Positions 42,606-53,516 of a DNA stretch of 64,000 nucleotides are shown here, piece after piece (the stretch's first letter is position 1; each line of letters begins with the position of its first letter). The DNA lies in contig JAKZHN010000032.1 in the NCBI GenBank assembly GCA_037179335.1, positions 338,663-402,662 of the forward strand, in the 5' to 3' direction. The notes under the pieces were generated by a model. The model did not search any database. It saw only the letters and a program-made list of their open reading frames with translations, and was not told the DNA's origin. The position numbers were made by a program, and so were the translations under genes. Source of the DNA: Cyclaneusma minus (taxonomy: Eukaryota > Ascomycota > Leotiomycetes > Marthamycetales > Marthamycetaceae).

Positions 42606-42724
42606 GCATATTGCATCTGTAGGTTCCTCACGAGCGTAGCGATTACGAATTTTACAGTCTTGCAAAATATTGCATCTGTAGATTCCTAACAAGCGTAGCA
42701 ATTACGAATCTTACAGTCTTGCAA
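42606..42724 (+). repeat. Tandem duplication of a ~60-bp unit
   Basis: Two adjacent units begin ATATTGCATCTGTAG and end TTACAGTCTTGCAA. The second differs mainly by G to A and C to T or A changes (GAGCGTAGCGATT versus AAGCGTAGCAATT). This suggests light RIP-like mutation after duplication. Confidence 0.65.
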
Positions 42725-42866
42725 CCTTACTCGGATGGTAACATTAATCTTATATACAGCTACTACCCCACTCCAAGTACCCCTTCTCGCCGCGGACGCT
42801 AGTTACTAGGCCAAGGGCCCAAGGCACACAAACCTTTGGTCTGCTGACAAATGAGCCTGTTCTGGG

Positions 42867-45432
42867 GTATATAAAGGCTGTTCTTCTCCTTCCTTTCTCC
42901 CCCTAAGACTTGAACTTTGGGAGATGGAAAGCAGAGTATGACGAGGGAATAGGGGCAGAGCAGCCGAAGTTCCGGGATTTGTGATCTTCCAACAACCTTC
43001 GGGCCTTGGAGGGTTTGGATTGATCCTCTTTGCTCTGGAAATGCGATGCTAGGATCTAGCGTCCTTTTGATGATTTCGGTGTATTTCAAGGGAGGCGACG
43101 GGGGGAGGGCGTGGGTGGCGGTGGGCAAATTTAACGACAGCAGAGTACACCTAAAACAGGACTGGACTTGCTAGTGCTGCCCAAGAAAGGAGCACTGTGC
43201 CGTGGATGAGGTATATAAGGCCTCCGCTTTCCCTTCTTTCTATTCTCCAAAACAACTTGGTTTTCCAAACACCCTAAGATGGCACAGGCGAGGCTTTGAG
43301 TCCGTGAATGTGGTGATCCAGATTATGTGCGTTGAAGACTCGAGCATATCTTTCTTTTTCTGGAATTCTGACGGAAGGGATCTCGGAGCCGTAACAGCCG
43401 TTTTTGGTGTATTTTGGTTGCAGGTGACAGTGAAAGGGTCTAGTGGTGTTAAAAGGGGTTAAAGACGATGGAGATGCTCTGTGGCACGGCAATCAGGCAT
43501 ATGGCCAAACCCTATCTACTAGTACTGGCCAGTGGCTCTCACCCATGAATGGCGTATAAAGACTGCTCTCCTCCTTTCTTCTGTCTCTCCAAGACAACAA
43601 AGTCCGCAGATATCAGTGGACTGGGGGGGAGCGGGTTTGACGTCGTGCTGCTCAGCAGTGTTGGGGAATATTAAAATATCAGAATCTAGAAAGAATAAAT
43701 TTATAATTTATTATAGTATCTATTACTGTATCTATTACAATATCTATTACAATATCTATTACAGTATTTGTTACAGTATTTGACTATTTGTTACAGTATT
43801 TGTTACAGTATTTATTACAGTATTTATTACAGTATATGGCAAAACAGTGGCAGAATCATGAATTGACAAGATTGGCAAGATGGTTCAGGATAAAGCTTCT
43901 CTCATCTCAAGATTGGGTGGAACGCTTTTCGCAGTCATAGCACAACAGCAGGAGGTTGATGGCAACAGTTGTACTGAGCAATGACAGCAGATGTGATGAA
44001 CTGCGGTACCCTGGGGCTTTTCAAAGCTCAAGATTACCAATATCACGTGATGCGCCTCAGGGGTTTCGCCTAAGGCTCAGGTATATAAAGTGCAAGTTCT
44101 TCCACTCTTCTTGCCTCAAGATTACCAAAGACACGATGACGCCGCATGGAGGAGAACGAACCTGAAGAAGCACTCAAGCGGCTCTCATGGTCAAGTCAAT
44201 GATTGCGGACTTTTCAACTAACACCATCTCTTGTGACTAAGCTTTCTGTTCTTCAGAGTCAAAGAATGTCATGCGCGGCAGTCAAACAACACCGATAAGT
44301 CATTAACAACAGTAATACGCTCCAACGACAGCAGGCCTTTCCGGTGCGGTATGAGTCGTAAATGTTCAGGTGACGCTGCTCAGGGGTCATTCCAAATCTT
44401 CAGCCAGTACTTAAAGCACCAAGTCCCCCTTCCAACTTTCTTGCTCAGAGTCTCAAGTTTGTCTTTTGCCCCGCGATCTCGATTACCGGTATCGAGTTGT
44501 GAATGGGTAAACTTAAATAGTATAAGGGCATTTACTGGCGCCAACCCTGGAAGCCAGGTCTTCTTTTCGGGTTTGCAGAATGATTCTTAGGGCAGGTAGG
44601 AGACGCTTAGCTCTGATAGCGACAATGATACTTTGTGACGACAGCAAAGGGCCTTCTGCTGTATTTGACGTGTTTTAGAACCTGAGTTTGAGCATACGAC
44701 GCGAGTTGAGTAATTGCCCGCGAAGAAGCTACGTCAAAGTCTAGAAGCCATTCCAAGCCAGGAAAGAAACCATCGTACACGATGACTTCGCGTACATGCC
44801 ATATAGAAAAGGGGCCAGGAAGTAGCGAGGTGGGACTTTATATAGCTGATGGCAAGAATCTCAAGTCTTTGAGTCTGGACACAAGTTCGCAAGGTCCAAG
44901 TCAAGCGAGCTGTCACTAACTCGTTGCGCCATTCTCGAATCCTGGTTGTACTGATTTATATAAAGATGGGTCTTTTCCGCTCTTCCAAGGACCAATGGCA
45001 ATTGATCGCAAGGCGAATGATGACCTCAATTGGCTGTGGTTATCATCATTATCCAGCATTTCGATTAGGACGTTTGATGTAGTTGCTTTCAATTCATAGT
45101 ACCTGAGCTTTGACCAACTGTCTATCACTTCTCAGCGCTTGTGAAACTTTCTTACGGGTTGTGAGGAAACGGTAGTAGCGGCTGTGTGTGACAGCAGACT
45201 CTCTGCACAACAGCAGAGCCAGAATTTCATGGAATGAGTGAGGACACGAGTTACCACTAGTAGGCAAAGAGCTCGATGACTCATTGCAGAACTATTACCT
45301 GTGGTTGTTTACCATATAAAGCGTGATCTCTTGCGCTTTTTCCAGGGCTAAGAAAAACCTGGAGTTACCACTACCTAGTGGCTAGCTCGATGGCTCATTC
45401 CAGAACCCTGGGCGGTGGTGATTTATATAAAG
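42867..45432 (+). repeat. Second array of TATA-bearing units, mainly plus orientation
   Basis: Plus-strand boxes GGTATATAAAGG, GGTATATAAGG, GCGTATAAAG, GTATATAAAG, TTTATATAAAG, CATATAAAG and TTTATATAAAG occur at 42867, 43210, 43551, 44080, 44955, 45313 and 45421. A degenerate one lies at 44408. Each is followed by a pyrimidine tract and a CCAAGAC/CCAAAAC/TCAAGATT-type phrase. One minus-oriented box (44836) stands head-to-head 120 bp from the one at 44955. Shared phrases with the first array (GACAGCAGA, TTTTTGGTGTATTTTGG, TAGTGCTGCCCAAG) show they are one family. The 86-codon ORF at 43202-43462 is not conserved in other units. Confidence 0.65.
43714..43834 (+). repeat. 12-bp minisatellite
   Basis: About ten copies of a 12-bp unit close to TATCTATTACAG / TATTTGTTACAG within the second array. 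It is translatable as an IYYNIYYS-like peptide in one frame, which is incidental. Confidence 0.85.
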
Positions 45433-46727
45433 CTTGGTCTCTTCTGTCTTTCCAGACATCAAAGAAGAACCGTCTTCGACGCTTTTCCATTTCGATGCCA
45501 GAAGTACGGGAAGCCTAGTACCTACCAGATGGGAGTACCTGAACTACGATAAATTATTCCTAAAACATCCCAGTCGTCTGTACATTTCTGAAGCTGTAGG
45601 AAACGACAGCAGCGAGTTTGAGTGACGGGAGGGTCTTCAGTGAAGACAAAATTTCATAGGCTGGGGACTTTCTTGAAGTGGGTTACGCCCTCTTTCGCGA
45701 CACCTCGCTTGAGTGGAAAGAAGAGGCAGAACTTGCCCCACGAGCCCTTACTATGCAATCCTATGTTCTTTAGCAAGCACAAAGACACTTCATGTCGTTC
45801 TTGTCCCTGATACTTCTTGCAATCGAAAGGGAGGACTGGGGTTTGTAGGTTTTAATAGTTGCTCGGGTTGACGATGGTCCTATTTTCTCTCCCCTGGTCT
45901 GTAGAAAATCGACAGTGAACAGTTTGTGTGACAGCAGGAGTATGATATCAACAGCAGCACTGGAGCTGGATGAGAGGATGTACCAGCGATGTGGTGTTTG
46001 AGCTGGCCAAGCGGAAGTTAGGTGAACAATGGGAAAGGTCGAATAGTTTTCGGTACAAGTTGTGTTTAGTTGCAGGATGCTGCAAGATGCGGCACCGCTC
46101 GGTCCTGAACAGCAATATAGCCATTTCTGTCGATTTTCCGTGGATATTTCGAAGATGGCTTGCAGGGCTTGAGGGTTTAAATATGTTGATGGGAGGGTCA
46201 AGTGATTCATCATTCATTGGGCAGGTGATTAGATTTGAAGCCTGGGCCAAGTGGTCAGCATAGTATCTTACTCGCGAACTGGTGGAATTTTTTTATTTTC
46301 AACAACAACCTCTCTTGCTTAAAGATCGTCCCTTGATCTGAAGTTTTAGTCTTGACCTGGGAGACCGGCTCGCAAGCGGAGAAATTTCTCACACCGGGGG
46401 GCACATTTTTGGATTGAAGCCATGAGAGGTGTCGGAAAATCCAATAGAAATTGGGAGGAGTCCAGAGAATTGAAAGAAACCCAAGTCTTCGATATAAATC
46501 CAAGTAATCGAGGGAATTCAGGGAATTCAGGGAATTGAGAGATCCAAGAGGGTCAAGATTTCTTTTGGGCGATCAGACTCAAGATTGGCACTTGGTGGTG
46601 ACACAAAGCTAGGTAGATGCGCTAGTATGCTTAGCGGCTTGGCGCACCAAAAAGGCCCAAGAATCATTGAAAGTTCCGAGTTGTGCAAGTCGCACTTTGC
46701 CAGCAGAACTCATGAAATCTGTTCAAG
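45433..46727. other. Intergenic with small tandem repeats
   Basis: No gene supported; overlapping ORFs at 45770-46263 on both strands lack motifs. A triplicated GGGAATTCA unit lies near 46510-46540. The last 100 bases are the 5' flank of the Rrn11-like gene. Confidence 0.4.
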
Positions 46728-48152
46728 ATGCCTATGTTCGTCCTCCCACTCGACGATGCTCGCACCAACCTAAATACGCGTTCTCGTATCACCTCCAAAT
46801 CCCCGCGCAAACGCAAACGCTCCGGCTCCCCGTCCCCGCTCCCTCCCTCTGCCTCTCCCACGCCCGCGCCCGAAGGAGCAACTCCCCCGGCCGCGTCCAC
46901 AAATCCGCAAGCCCTCCCACCCGATATAGTAGCCCAGTACCGACTCGCGGGTCTCGAACTCGACCAGCCGCTGCCTTCGTCGTGGTTTCCAGCATTTCCT
47001 GAACGAGCTCTTCCAGATGTTCCAGAAAAGAGCAGGAGGAGGAGGGACGAGGATGACGAAGACAATGAAGCGGATGACGAGGGCAGTGGAAGGAAGAGGG
47101 AGCCGAGGTTGAGGATGCAACATTTGGGGGTGGTTACGACGGTGCTACACAGGTGTTTGCTGGAGAATGACATTCCGAGGGCGACGAAGGCATGGGCTAT
47201 GATTTTGCGAACTCAGTTTGGAGGGAGGGGCGTCGAACTTAGGACCACGGGGTATTGGGGGATTGGCGCAGAACTGCTGATCAGGAGTGGTGAGGCTTCT
47301 GCTATACCCGAGAACAAAATCGATGACGAGGATTGGGACCTCGCGGAACATGGTGAGGAAATTGGGGGCTACGCCAGAGGAAAGAGATGGGGTTCTGCAC
47401 ATGGCCTGGCGAAGGCGAAAGCATACTATGAGAGACTGATACTGCAGCACCCGTACATACGACAACATCACGATTTGATCAATGCGCTAGACTTCTGGCC
47501 TGCAATGTTGAGTTGCGAGATTTACGGTATACAGTATGAACACCAGGAAGCCCTCAAACAATTCGAAGATCCGGACAAATTTGATGATGATGGGGTGGAA
47601 GACGATAATGAAGTCGACATGGGCGATGATCCAGAAACTTATTATGCATCGGAGCAGCGTAAAGAAACCGCGAGACGCCGAAGGAAAGCAGAGCGCATAT
47701 TTGAGGGAAGAGAAGAGGCTCGTATCAGGGCTCTAGCTGCCTCTGAAGCGCTTGCCGTACGAATGGATGCTCTGATGGCTTTACCGCCATATTCCGACAG
47801 TCTTTTGCTTCTGCGGATACGAGGCATGCTGGCTCTCTACATTGGCGACCTAAATCTCCCATATCTCCCGGAATCAGACGAAGGCGACGACGAAGAAGAC
47901 GAGGATACACAAGAAGAGTTAGACCGCGATGATCCGGATTTGGAATATCGGATGATGATGCGACAGCGTCGGGCAGAGCACGCAAGGTGCCAACGAAAAC
48001 AAGAAGAAGAAAAAGAGCGGGCTAAGCAGCTCTTCAGGAAAATTGAAAAGGCTGGAGGAAGCATTGAAGATGTGTTTAGTGCTCTTTCTCTGGACATGGA
48101 TGACAAGGCTGTGGATGAGGAGCTCTATGATGAAGCTGACGACTACAATTGA
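46728..48152 (+). CDS. RNA polymerase I initiation factor Rrn11-like
   Basis: A single exon of 474 aa starting MPMFVLPLDDARTNLNTRSR. The N-terminus is basic and Pro-rich (SPRKRKRSGSPSPLPPSASP). The conserved core is RLRMQHLGVVTTVLHRCLLE, NDIPRATKAWAMILRTQFGG and ELRTTGYWGIGAELLIRSGE, a TPR-like helical region as in fungal Rrn11 subunits of the rDNA core factor. LAKAKAYYERLILQHPYI follows, then acidic stretches and a coiled-coil Arg/Glu tail ending DEELYDEADDYN. In yeast the core factor (Rrn6, Rrn7, Rrn11) recruits Pol I to the rDNA promoter. Identification rests on recalled family pattern, not a search. The minus-strand ORFs here are shadows. Confidence 0.65.
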   Translation: MPMFVLPLDDARTNLNTRSRITSKSPRKRKRSGSPSPLPPSASPTPAPEGATPPAASTNPQALPPDIVAQYRLAGLELDQPLPSSWFPAFPERALPDVPEKSRRRRDEDDEDNEADDEGSGRKREPRLRMQHLGVVTTVLHRCLLENDIPRATKAWAMILRTQFGGRGVELRTTGYWGIGAELLIRSGEASAIPENKIDDEDWDLAEHGEEIGGYARGKRWGSAHGLAKAKAYYERLILQHPYIRQHHDLINALDFWPAMLSCEIYGIQYEHQEALKQFEDPDKFDDDGVEDDNEVDMGDDPETYYASEQRKETARRRRKAERIFEGREEARIRALAASEALAVRMDALMALPPYSDSLLLLRIRGMLALYIGDLNLPYLPESDEGDDEEDEDTQEELDRDDPDLEYRMMMRQRRAEHARCQRKQEEEKERAKQLFRKIEKAGGSIEDVFSALSLDMDDKAVDEELYDEADDYN

Positions 48153-48930
48153 TACCTACCCAGGGATTCGGATTTCTTCAATCAAACTTGGCACCTGCCA
48201 CCTTCCCGATACATGTGCCCCGTCGTGATGTGCGAACCAATTATCTGAAGTCCCTCGGTACCAGGTGGAAGGTCTGTGTTGGCGGTTGGCATGATCCTCC
48301 TCGCGCTGGCGGTGAGACGCACTTTTTCCGCCATCTCCCCTCCAAGATTCTCGTACAATTGACCTGTTATTGGCGGTGAGTACCTCTGCCCAAGCGGCGC
48401 GAACCGTGTGACAGCCCCTCGGAGTTACTCGTACTCCCACCCCCACCACCGCAAAACTGATCAATCTCAGTACCACGTGGAATCTAATGCCTGCAATCTT
48501 CATGCGTGATCTCGAATTCCGCCCGGTACATCAGGATTTGGGAGTTCACCGACCCAACGCCCACACCTTCCTGTGCGAGAGCGGGGTTCGATGCGGCTGA
48601 TTCTCCCAGTGGTTCGTTCAGCGCCGCAGATGCGTCGTTCCCGCTTGTGCTTGTGGGAAACAGCGGCAGTTTGGATGCTGTGCGCGCTGGCTGAGGCTGA
48701 GGAGCGGTGGTGACTGGCTTCGCTTATGGCCGAGCTGCTGCATGGGACTTTTGCGAGGCCTCACCTCCAGTTCCAGATATCTTCAAGTAGAGTCGTATTC
48801 TCCCCACGAGGTTTGTTGATTTCAGGTCGCTTCATGCAATGTCTTGATGACATTGATTCTTCACTTCTTGTATTCTTCATTTATCGGCAGTCTGCTTTTT
48901 TGTTGAGGTTATATCGCTGTCGTTGTCATT
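48153..48930. other. Intergenic, no gene seen
   Basis: Between two co-directional genes. No motif-bearing ORF. The last 150 bases are T-rich leader of the Clr5-domain gene. Confidence 0.4.
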
Positions 48931-50471
48931 ATGGACTCTCTTATTCACCTATCAGATTGCGGCTCTCCTCCGTGGGACCTCGCCAGAGAGAAGATCCAAG
49001 AGCTGTGGCCCAAGAAAACATTGATTGAAGTACGGAAAGTTATGGCCGAGTCATATGGATTTGAGGCGACGTAGGTTATTCTCTTTTCCATCATCCTCAA
49101 CACCATCATCCTCGATGCTTCAAACTGTTCACGAATTGACAACCAAGCAGGACGAAACAGTGGAAGACACAACTTGCCAAGTGGGGCATGGACAACAAGA
49201 AAATCAAACACGCAGAATATCGTGCCATGTTACGAATAAAGCGAGCGAGGGAAGCCCGACGACCTGGGACTGCCACACAATTTGTTCTACGAGGCGTCGA
49301 GGTCGATGCCTCAAAGCTAAGTCGATTTGAAAGGAAAATCGCCAACAATGCAATTGAAGAAGATGGACTAGAAGATGCCCGTAAGCCCCTTCATCCCATG
49401 CCACAAGTATCACGAGTCACTCATCACATTCAAGCAATACCACCCGAACTTACATACCACACCCCACCTTCCAGCCCAACGCCCTCCAGTCCAGCATCCT
49501 CCACCCCCACCCTCGTCACCCGCACATTTCCCATACCACACCCAGACGACGGAATCGAACGCATGGGCATGGGCCGCTACCACTTCCGTCTCAGCACCTC
49601 ATCCTCCTCACCTACCTCCACCATCATCCCCCGCACATTTCCCCCAACCCATCCAGACGCCGTGACCGATCTCGTAGGCAGAGGCTACGACCTCCGCCTC
49701 AGCGTCCGCACTCCCTCCTCCCCCACCATCCTCAGCGCCTCCACCCACGCATCCATAAGCACCTGGGTCACCTCCCTCCCCGCTTCGCCTTCCCCACCTC
49801 CATCAACCCCGCCTTTACAACTCATCCAGCTCTGGCTCGCCAAACCACTGGATGAAAAGAAGGGGATTTGGCGGCTGGGATGGTATAGTCTAGCCGATAC
49901 AGGGCGGCGGAAAAGTGAGGGTTTACTGGGCGGACATGGTGGTCCGGCGGATTTGAACAGTATTGCGAGTCATGTGAGGAAGAGGGTGGCGAGTTTGGAT
50001 TTGGAGAGTGGAGAGGCAAGGTTTATTGCTGCGAATGAGGGGAGGTTGAGACTAATGCCGTTTGGGTTGAGGGAGGATGATGATGAGGACGAGGGAAGTA
50101 GGGACGCTGGCGCTGGGACTGGGGAAATGGTTGGGAAGAGCGAGGGACGGGGCAAAACGTGTAGTGAGAAGATTGAAAGACTGTTCCGGTATTTTGTGAA
50201 GCATTCGGGGATTGAGGTGGAGAGCATATTTAGCCAGCAGTTGACGGTCGTGGTGGCGGGGAGAGATATGGGACTTAATATGGGGCAGAAGAATGGGGCG
50301 TTTTTGCGGATCAGGATGGAGACTGAGGATAAGATGATCGATGCTGCGGATGTAGACTCTGGGAGTGTTCATGCCGGAGATATGAAGTCTGCAGATGCGG
50401 ACTCTGGAGATGCAGATTCTGAGGACGTGGAGATGGCGTTAGGTCGTCGATCGATCTTTGCTGGTCTTTGA
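48931..50471 (+). CDS. Clr5-domain protein
   Basis: Two exons, 48931-49070 and 49151-50471, with an 80-nt intron; 486 aa. The N-terminal Clr5 domain is split by the intron: WDLAREKIQELWPKKTLIEV, VMAESYGFEATTKQWKTQL and AKWGMDNKKIKHAEYRAML (the usual W...I..L....L..V...M...GF.A...QWK..L..WG..K). Next come basic residues, a Pro/Ser/Thr-rich middle with a duplicated motif (RTFPIPHPDDGIERMGMGRY and RTFPPTHPDAVTDLVGRGYD), and a C-terminal helical part with an acidic tail containing DADSGDADSEDVEM. Clr5 domains occur at the N-terminus of many fungal, probably nuclear, regulatory proteins; function here is unknown. The ORF starting at 49188 misses the first exon. Confidence 0.82.
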
Positions 50472-51350
50472 TGTGAGATGTACGCCAATTCTATATCTCA
50501 AGCTTCACTGCGGGGAGGGGCGGAGATGGCGTAATGTGGGATAGGTGGGAGAGTTTGGATATGTAATGTGGAGATGTAGGCAAGCAAATTTATTCTCATA
50601 TCACACAAACTGGCTGCGCTCTTTGCTCTTTGAATGGCGCGCAGCATAAAAGGCTTTCAGGTTCAGAATAAACGAGTGCGGCTTCAGCTTGAAGATATTA
50701 TGTAAATGTGAGCCATGTGAAGAAGCGCGGTGTACAGATGAGCCATGGGTGAGGAAAGTCACGTGAAGCAAGGCACTTGAAGAAAGTCATGTGAGGATGA
50801 TCCATGTGAGGATGATCCATGTGAAGTTGCCCTCGATCTGAAGTTCATGTATCACACAAGTCGATATCAAGATAACAAGTAAAAGTCTTCTCTGGTGTAA
50901 TGGCATGGCGTCTCACTCTCAAGCTCAACTAACTTCCTTCACATTCCTAAAGTCACGGGGTCGTTTCTAGGTGTATGCTAACAGGTTTTCGCTAGATTCC
51001 TACTTCTCCAGCTCAACCGGTGACTGGTTCACCGGGGGTAATGAACTCCGAGCTTAGAAGAAATCTCCAAACTTCTGTCTACCGGCTCTGTCACAGTCAT
51101 AAGCCCAAAACTACCAACCGGTACCCGATTCTGCCCCATTAGGGCTGGTCCCTGGTTGCCAGTGATGTCAGAGCATCTGTACAAGTACACACCCACAACT
51201 CATCAATCATAACAAGTACACAACTCAATCTCACAAACTGTACACAGTACACACACACATACAACCAAGTAAGTAAAGAACATTTCCTAAGAGCGAGAGG
51301 GAGAGACATCATGCAAGAACACAGAAGAGAGAAAAAGACAATCCACTTTT
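50472..51350. other. Intergenic with short tandem repeats
   Basis: No gene. GATGATCCATGTGAG-type units repeat around 50760-50830 with related AAGTCATGTGA phrases. A CA-rich stretch (ACAAGTACACAC...) spans about 51180-51265. It leads into a duplicated gene fragment at 51.4 kb. Confidence 0.5.
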
Positions 51351-51620
51351 TTGCAGCTTTTTTTGGATTATGAGGTTCATTTGCAATGGGCTGAAGACAA
51401 GAGAGGAGTTGTGGTTTGTGAAGTTTTGTATGTTGTTTTCGAATTGGGTGATGGATGCTTCACAGAGTTGTTACTTCACAGTTCGCAGACTAGAATAGCA
51501 CCAGTAACAGATACCGCAGATTTATTTGATCATGAAATGCTTCCGTGATGAGCGCGAACGTGAGTGCCCACTGTGACCGAAATGGGATAAGGGGTTCAGT
51601 AGTGAGAGAGACCTTGTGAG
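51351..51620 (+). pseudogene. Fragment homologous to the 52.3-kb gene's C-terminal half
   Basis: DNA and peptide match the gene at 52195-52647: CFTELLLHSSQTRIAPVTDT here versus CFTKLLFYNSQTRIAPVTNT there, followed by ADLFDHEMLP versus ADLFDYKMPP. Both copies share the phrase TAGTGAGAGAGACC/TAGTGAGAGAAACG further on. Nucleotide differences are mostly G/A and C/T. The frame here stops at 51548, and no start or dsRBD-like N-terminus is attached. Confidence 0.65.
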
Positions 51621-52194
51621 CTTGAGAATTTGGGTAAACGTCAATCACCAGACGTCAATCACCAGACGTTTGTTTAAACTTGAGTCGGACAAATAGCATA
51701 ATCAAGCTTATATAAAGGAGTATCAGGACATTGACAATAGCATATTCGAGATCACAAAAATAAAGAACCGCTAATTCTCAAGTCATTGCGATTTTTCATT
51801 TGTATATAAAACTAAACTATCGTATCAATATTTGCAAAGCAGTCTCAGAGACCAAAATTGTATCCCACAAGCTCAACATCTCTGAGCAGTTTGCAGGGAT
51901 CCCAAGTTTTTCAGTAGCCCAGCATCAGACTCTCGTTCCAGGTCGTCTCTCTCGTTCCCAGGCTTTCTTCTCGTTGAGTCTCAGTCTGTCGCCATTGCCT
52001 CAACCACCACATCTGTCAAGCGACCTTCATATTGCGTTTTAGCGCTTTCCAATAGATCTTCCCGCAGCTGCAAATAATATTTGCTTCGAAGCCCTCCGAC
52101 TTCTTCTCCACCGTCCCTCCCACAACAACCTCCAGCCCGCCCTCAGCGCAACCTCCGCCGACGCCTCGAGCTGCGCAGCACGCCCACGCCCGCC

Positions 52195-52647
52195 ATGGCA
52201 AGCAATGAGAACACCACCGTGAAGACGCGCATAGAAATATTTACCGAGGAATGCCATAAGCGCTTTCAATATAACCCGAACTTCGGGGTCAGAACCAAAG
52301 CTGTTATTTTCGACTTGGATAATAAATGCTTCACAAAATTATTATTTTATAATTCGCAGACTAGAATAGCACCAGTAACAAATACCGCAGATTTATTTGA
52401 TTATAAAATGCCTCCGTGGCGAGGGAGAATGTGCATGCTAGGTCACTGGGAACACACCATGAAATGGGATATGGATCTAGTAGTGAGAGAAACGTTTAAA
52501 CTAAAAGTCGAGAAACTTTTACAAATGGCATACTATCGAAAGCATGACACCTCCACTCACTGGTTCAGATTTGCACATGATACTAGATTTCAATTTGAAA
52601 GACATCGCGATTTTTATTCGTATTTAGAAGTGATTCACCGCGTTTGA
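52195..52647 (+). CDS. dsRBD-like hypothetical protein, chimeric and RIP-affected
   Basis: Starting at the ATG at 52195, 150 aa. The first 30 residues (MASNENTTVKTRIEIFTEEC, HKRFQYNPNF) and 100 bp of leader match the inverted neighbour at 53516 (MAGNETTTAKTRAEIFRDEC). The similarity then ends abruptly. The remaining residues (FDLDNKCFTKLLFYNSQTRI ... THWFRFAHDTRFQFERHRDF) belong to the module also found at 51.4 and 54.1 kb. So the ORF joins the front of a dsRBD-like gene to another duplicated sequence. AT-rich codons (AAT, TTA, AAA, TAT) contrast with its neighbour and fit C to T mutation. It may be a pseudogene that is still open. Convergent with the gene at 52769-53516. Confidence 0.5.
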   Translation: MASNENTTVKTRIEIFTEECHKRFQYNPNFGVRTKAVIFDLDNKCFTKLLFYNSQTRIAPVTNTADLFDYKMPPWRGRMCMLGHWEHTMKWDMDLVVRETFKLKVEKLLQMAYYRKHDTSTHWFRFAHDTRFQFERHRDFYSYLEVIHRV

Positions 52648-52768
52648 GCATTCCCACAGGCCTACTGATCTCCCAGCAGTCCCAGCATCCTCAGATCCTC
52701 TACCATCTCAGCACCATTTGCGATGGTTGAAGCAGCGATCACGAACGTCTAGGCTGGATTGGGAGCTG

Positions 52769-53516
52769 CTATCTCAGGAGCCAACTGCCGCCCCAGTCCA
52801 AAATGATTTGAGCATAAATCCTAGCAACTTCCTGGTTCGCAGTCTCCCCCGGATAGATGTTGAAGATGAGTTGGGTCTCCCTGTTGTTGTTTTGAATGTT
52901 CTGGCTCCGCTGTGAAATGACGAAGGCGCAAATTCTTGCCACGTCTCCGGCGAGAATCCTGCCACCTGCAGGATCCGAAGTCGCACCAAGGTGGAGGTTG
53001 TGACCGTAACAGACTAGGGCTAGGATGCAGTTGTCAATCTCGCCTGTAGAGCTTTGATGTCAGAGTCGGTAGATCATAAATGATGTCTTGATGTTGCCAC
53101 TTACCTGCTGCGGGGAAGTTGTCTTGCGAAGGTCGCTCATGCTTGAAAATGGGCATGTAGCAAGGGAAGGGTTCTTGGGTTGTGGCTGGGGACTGCTCGG
53201 CGGCGTCGTCTGGTGGCTCGGGGTATTGCATGGGGATGCTTGGGCCATAGTCTCGGAGCTCCGATAGGTTCTTCACATCATACCTATTCAGCCACTCCAT
53301 GGCCTGCCGAGAGACGCCTTGCCGGCCTTCTTCAATGCTCTGGAAGTCAATGCAGCCGAACATCTTGACTTCGAAAATCGTAATACAGGCGCGGAACCTC
53401 AAACCAGCGGTGATGATTTTGAACTGGAAGTTCGGGTCGCAATGAAAGCGCTTTTGGCATTCGTCGCGGAAGATTTCTGCGCGTGTCTTGGCGGTGGTGG
53501 TCTCATTGCCTGCCAT
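52769..53516 (-). CDS. dsRBD-like protein, two exons
   Basis: Exon 1 is 53516-53105 and exon 2 is 53043-52769, separated by a 61-nt GTAAGT...TACAG intron; 228 aa. Residues about 8-75 (KTRAEIFRDECQKRFHCDPN, LRFRACITIFEVKMFGC, EGRQGVSRQAMEWLNRY) fit the alpha-beta-beta-beta-alpha order of a double-stranded-RNA-binding domain, with the usual F/R pattern in strand 1 and A..A..WL-like helix 2. Exon 2 adds IDNCILALVCYGHNLHLGAT, GGRILAGDVARICAFVISQR and YPGETANQEVARIYAQIILD. This second globular part of unknown fold is absent if only the ORF is read. It is paralogous to the genes at 26987 and 52195. RNA binding is inferred from fold pattern only. Confidence 0.7.

Noticed and set aside
43714..43834. 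Possible CRISPR-like array or repetitive peptide gene
   Set aside because: A contiguous 12-bp minisatellite without spacers; the Tyr/Ile peptide is a frame artefact.
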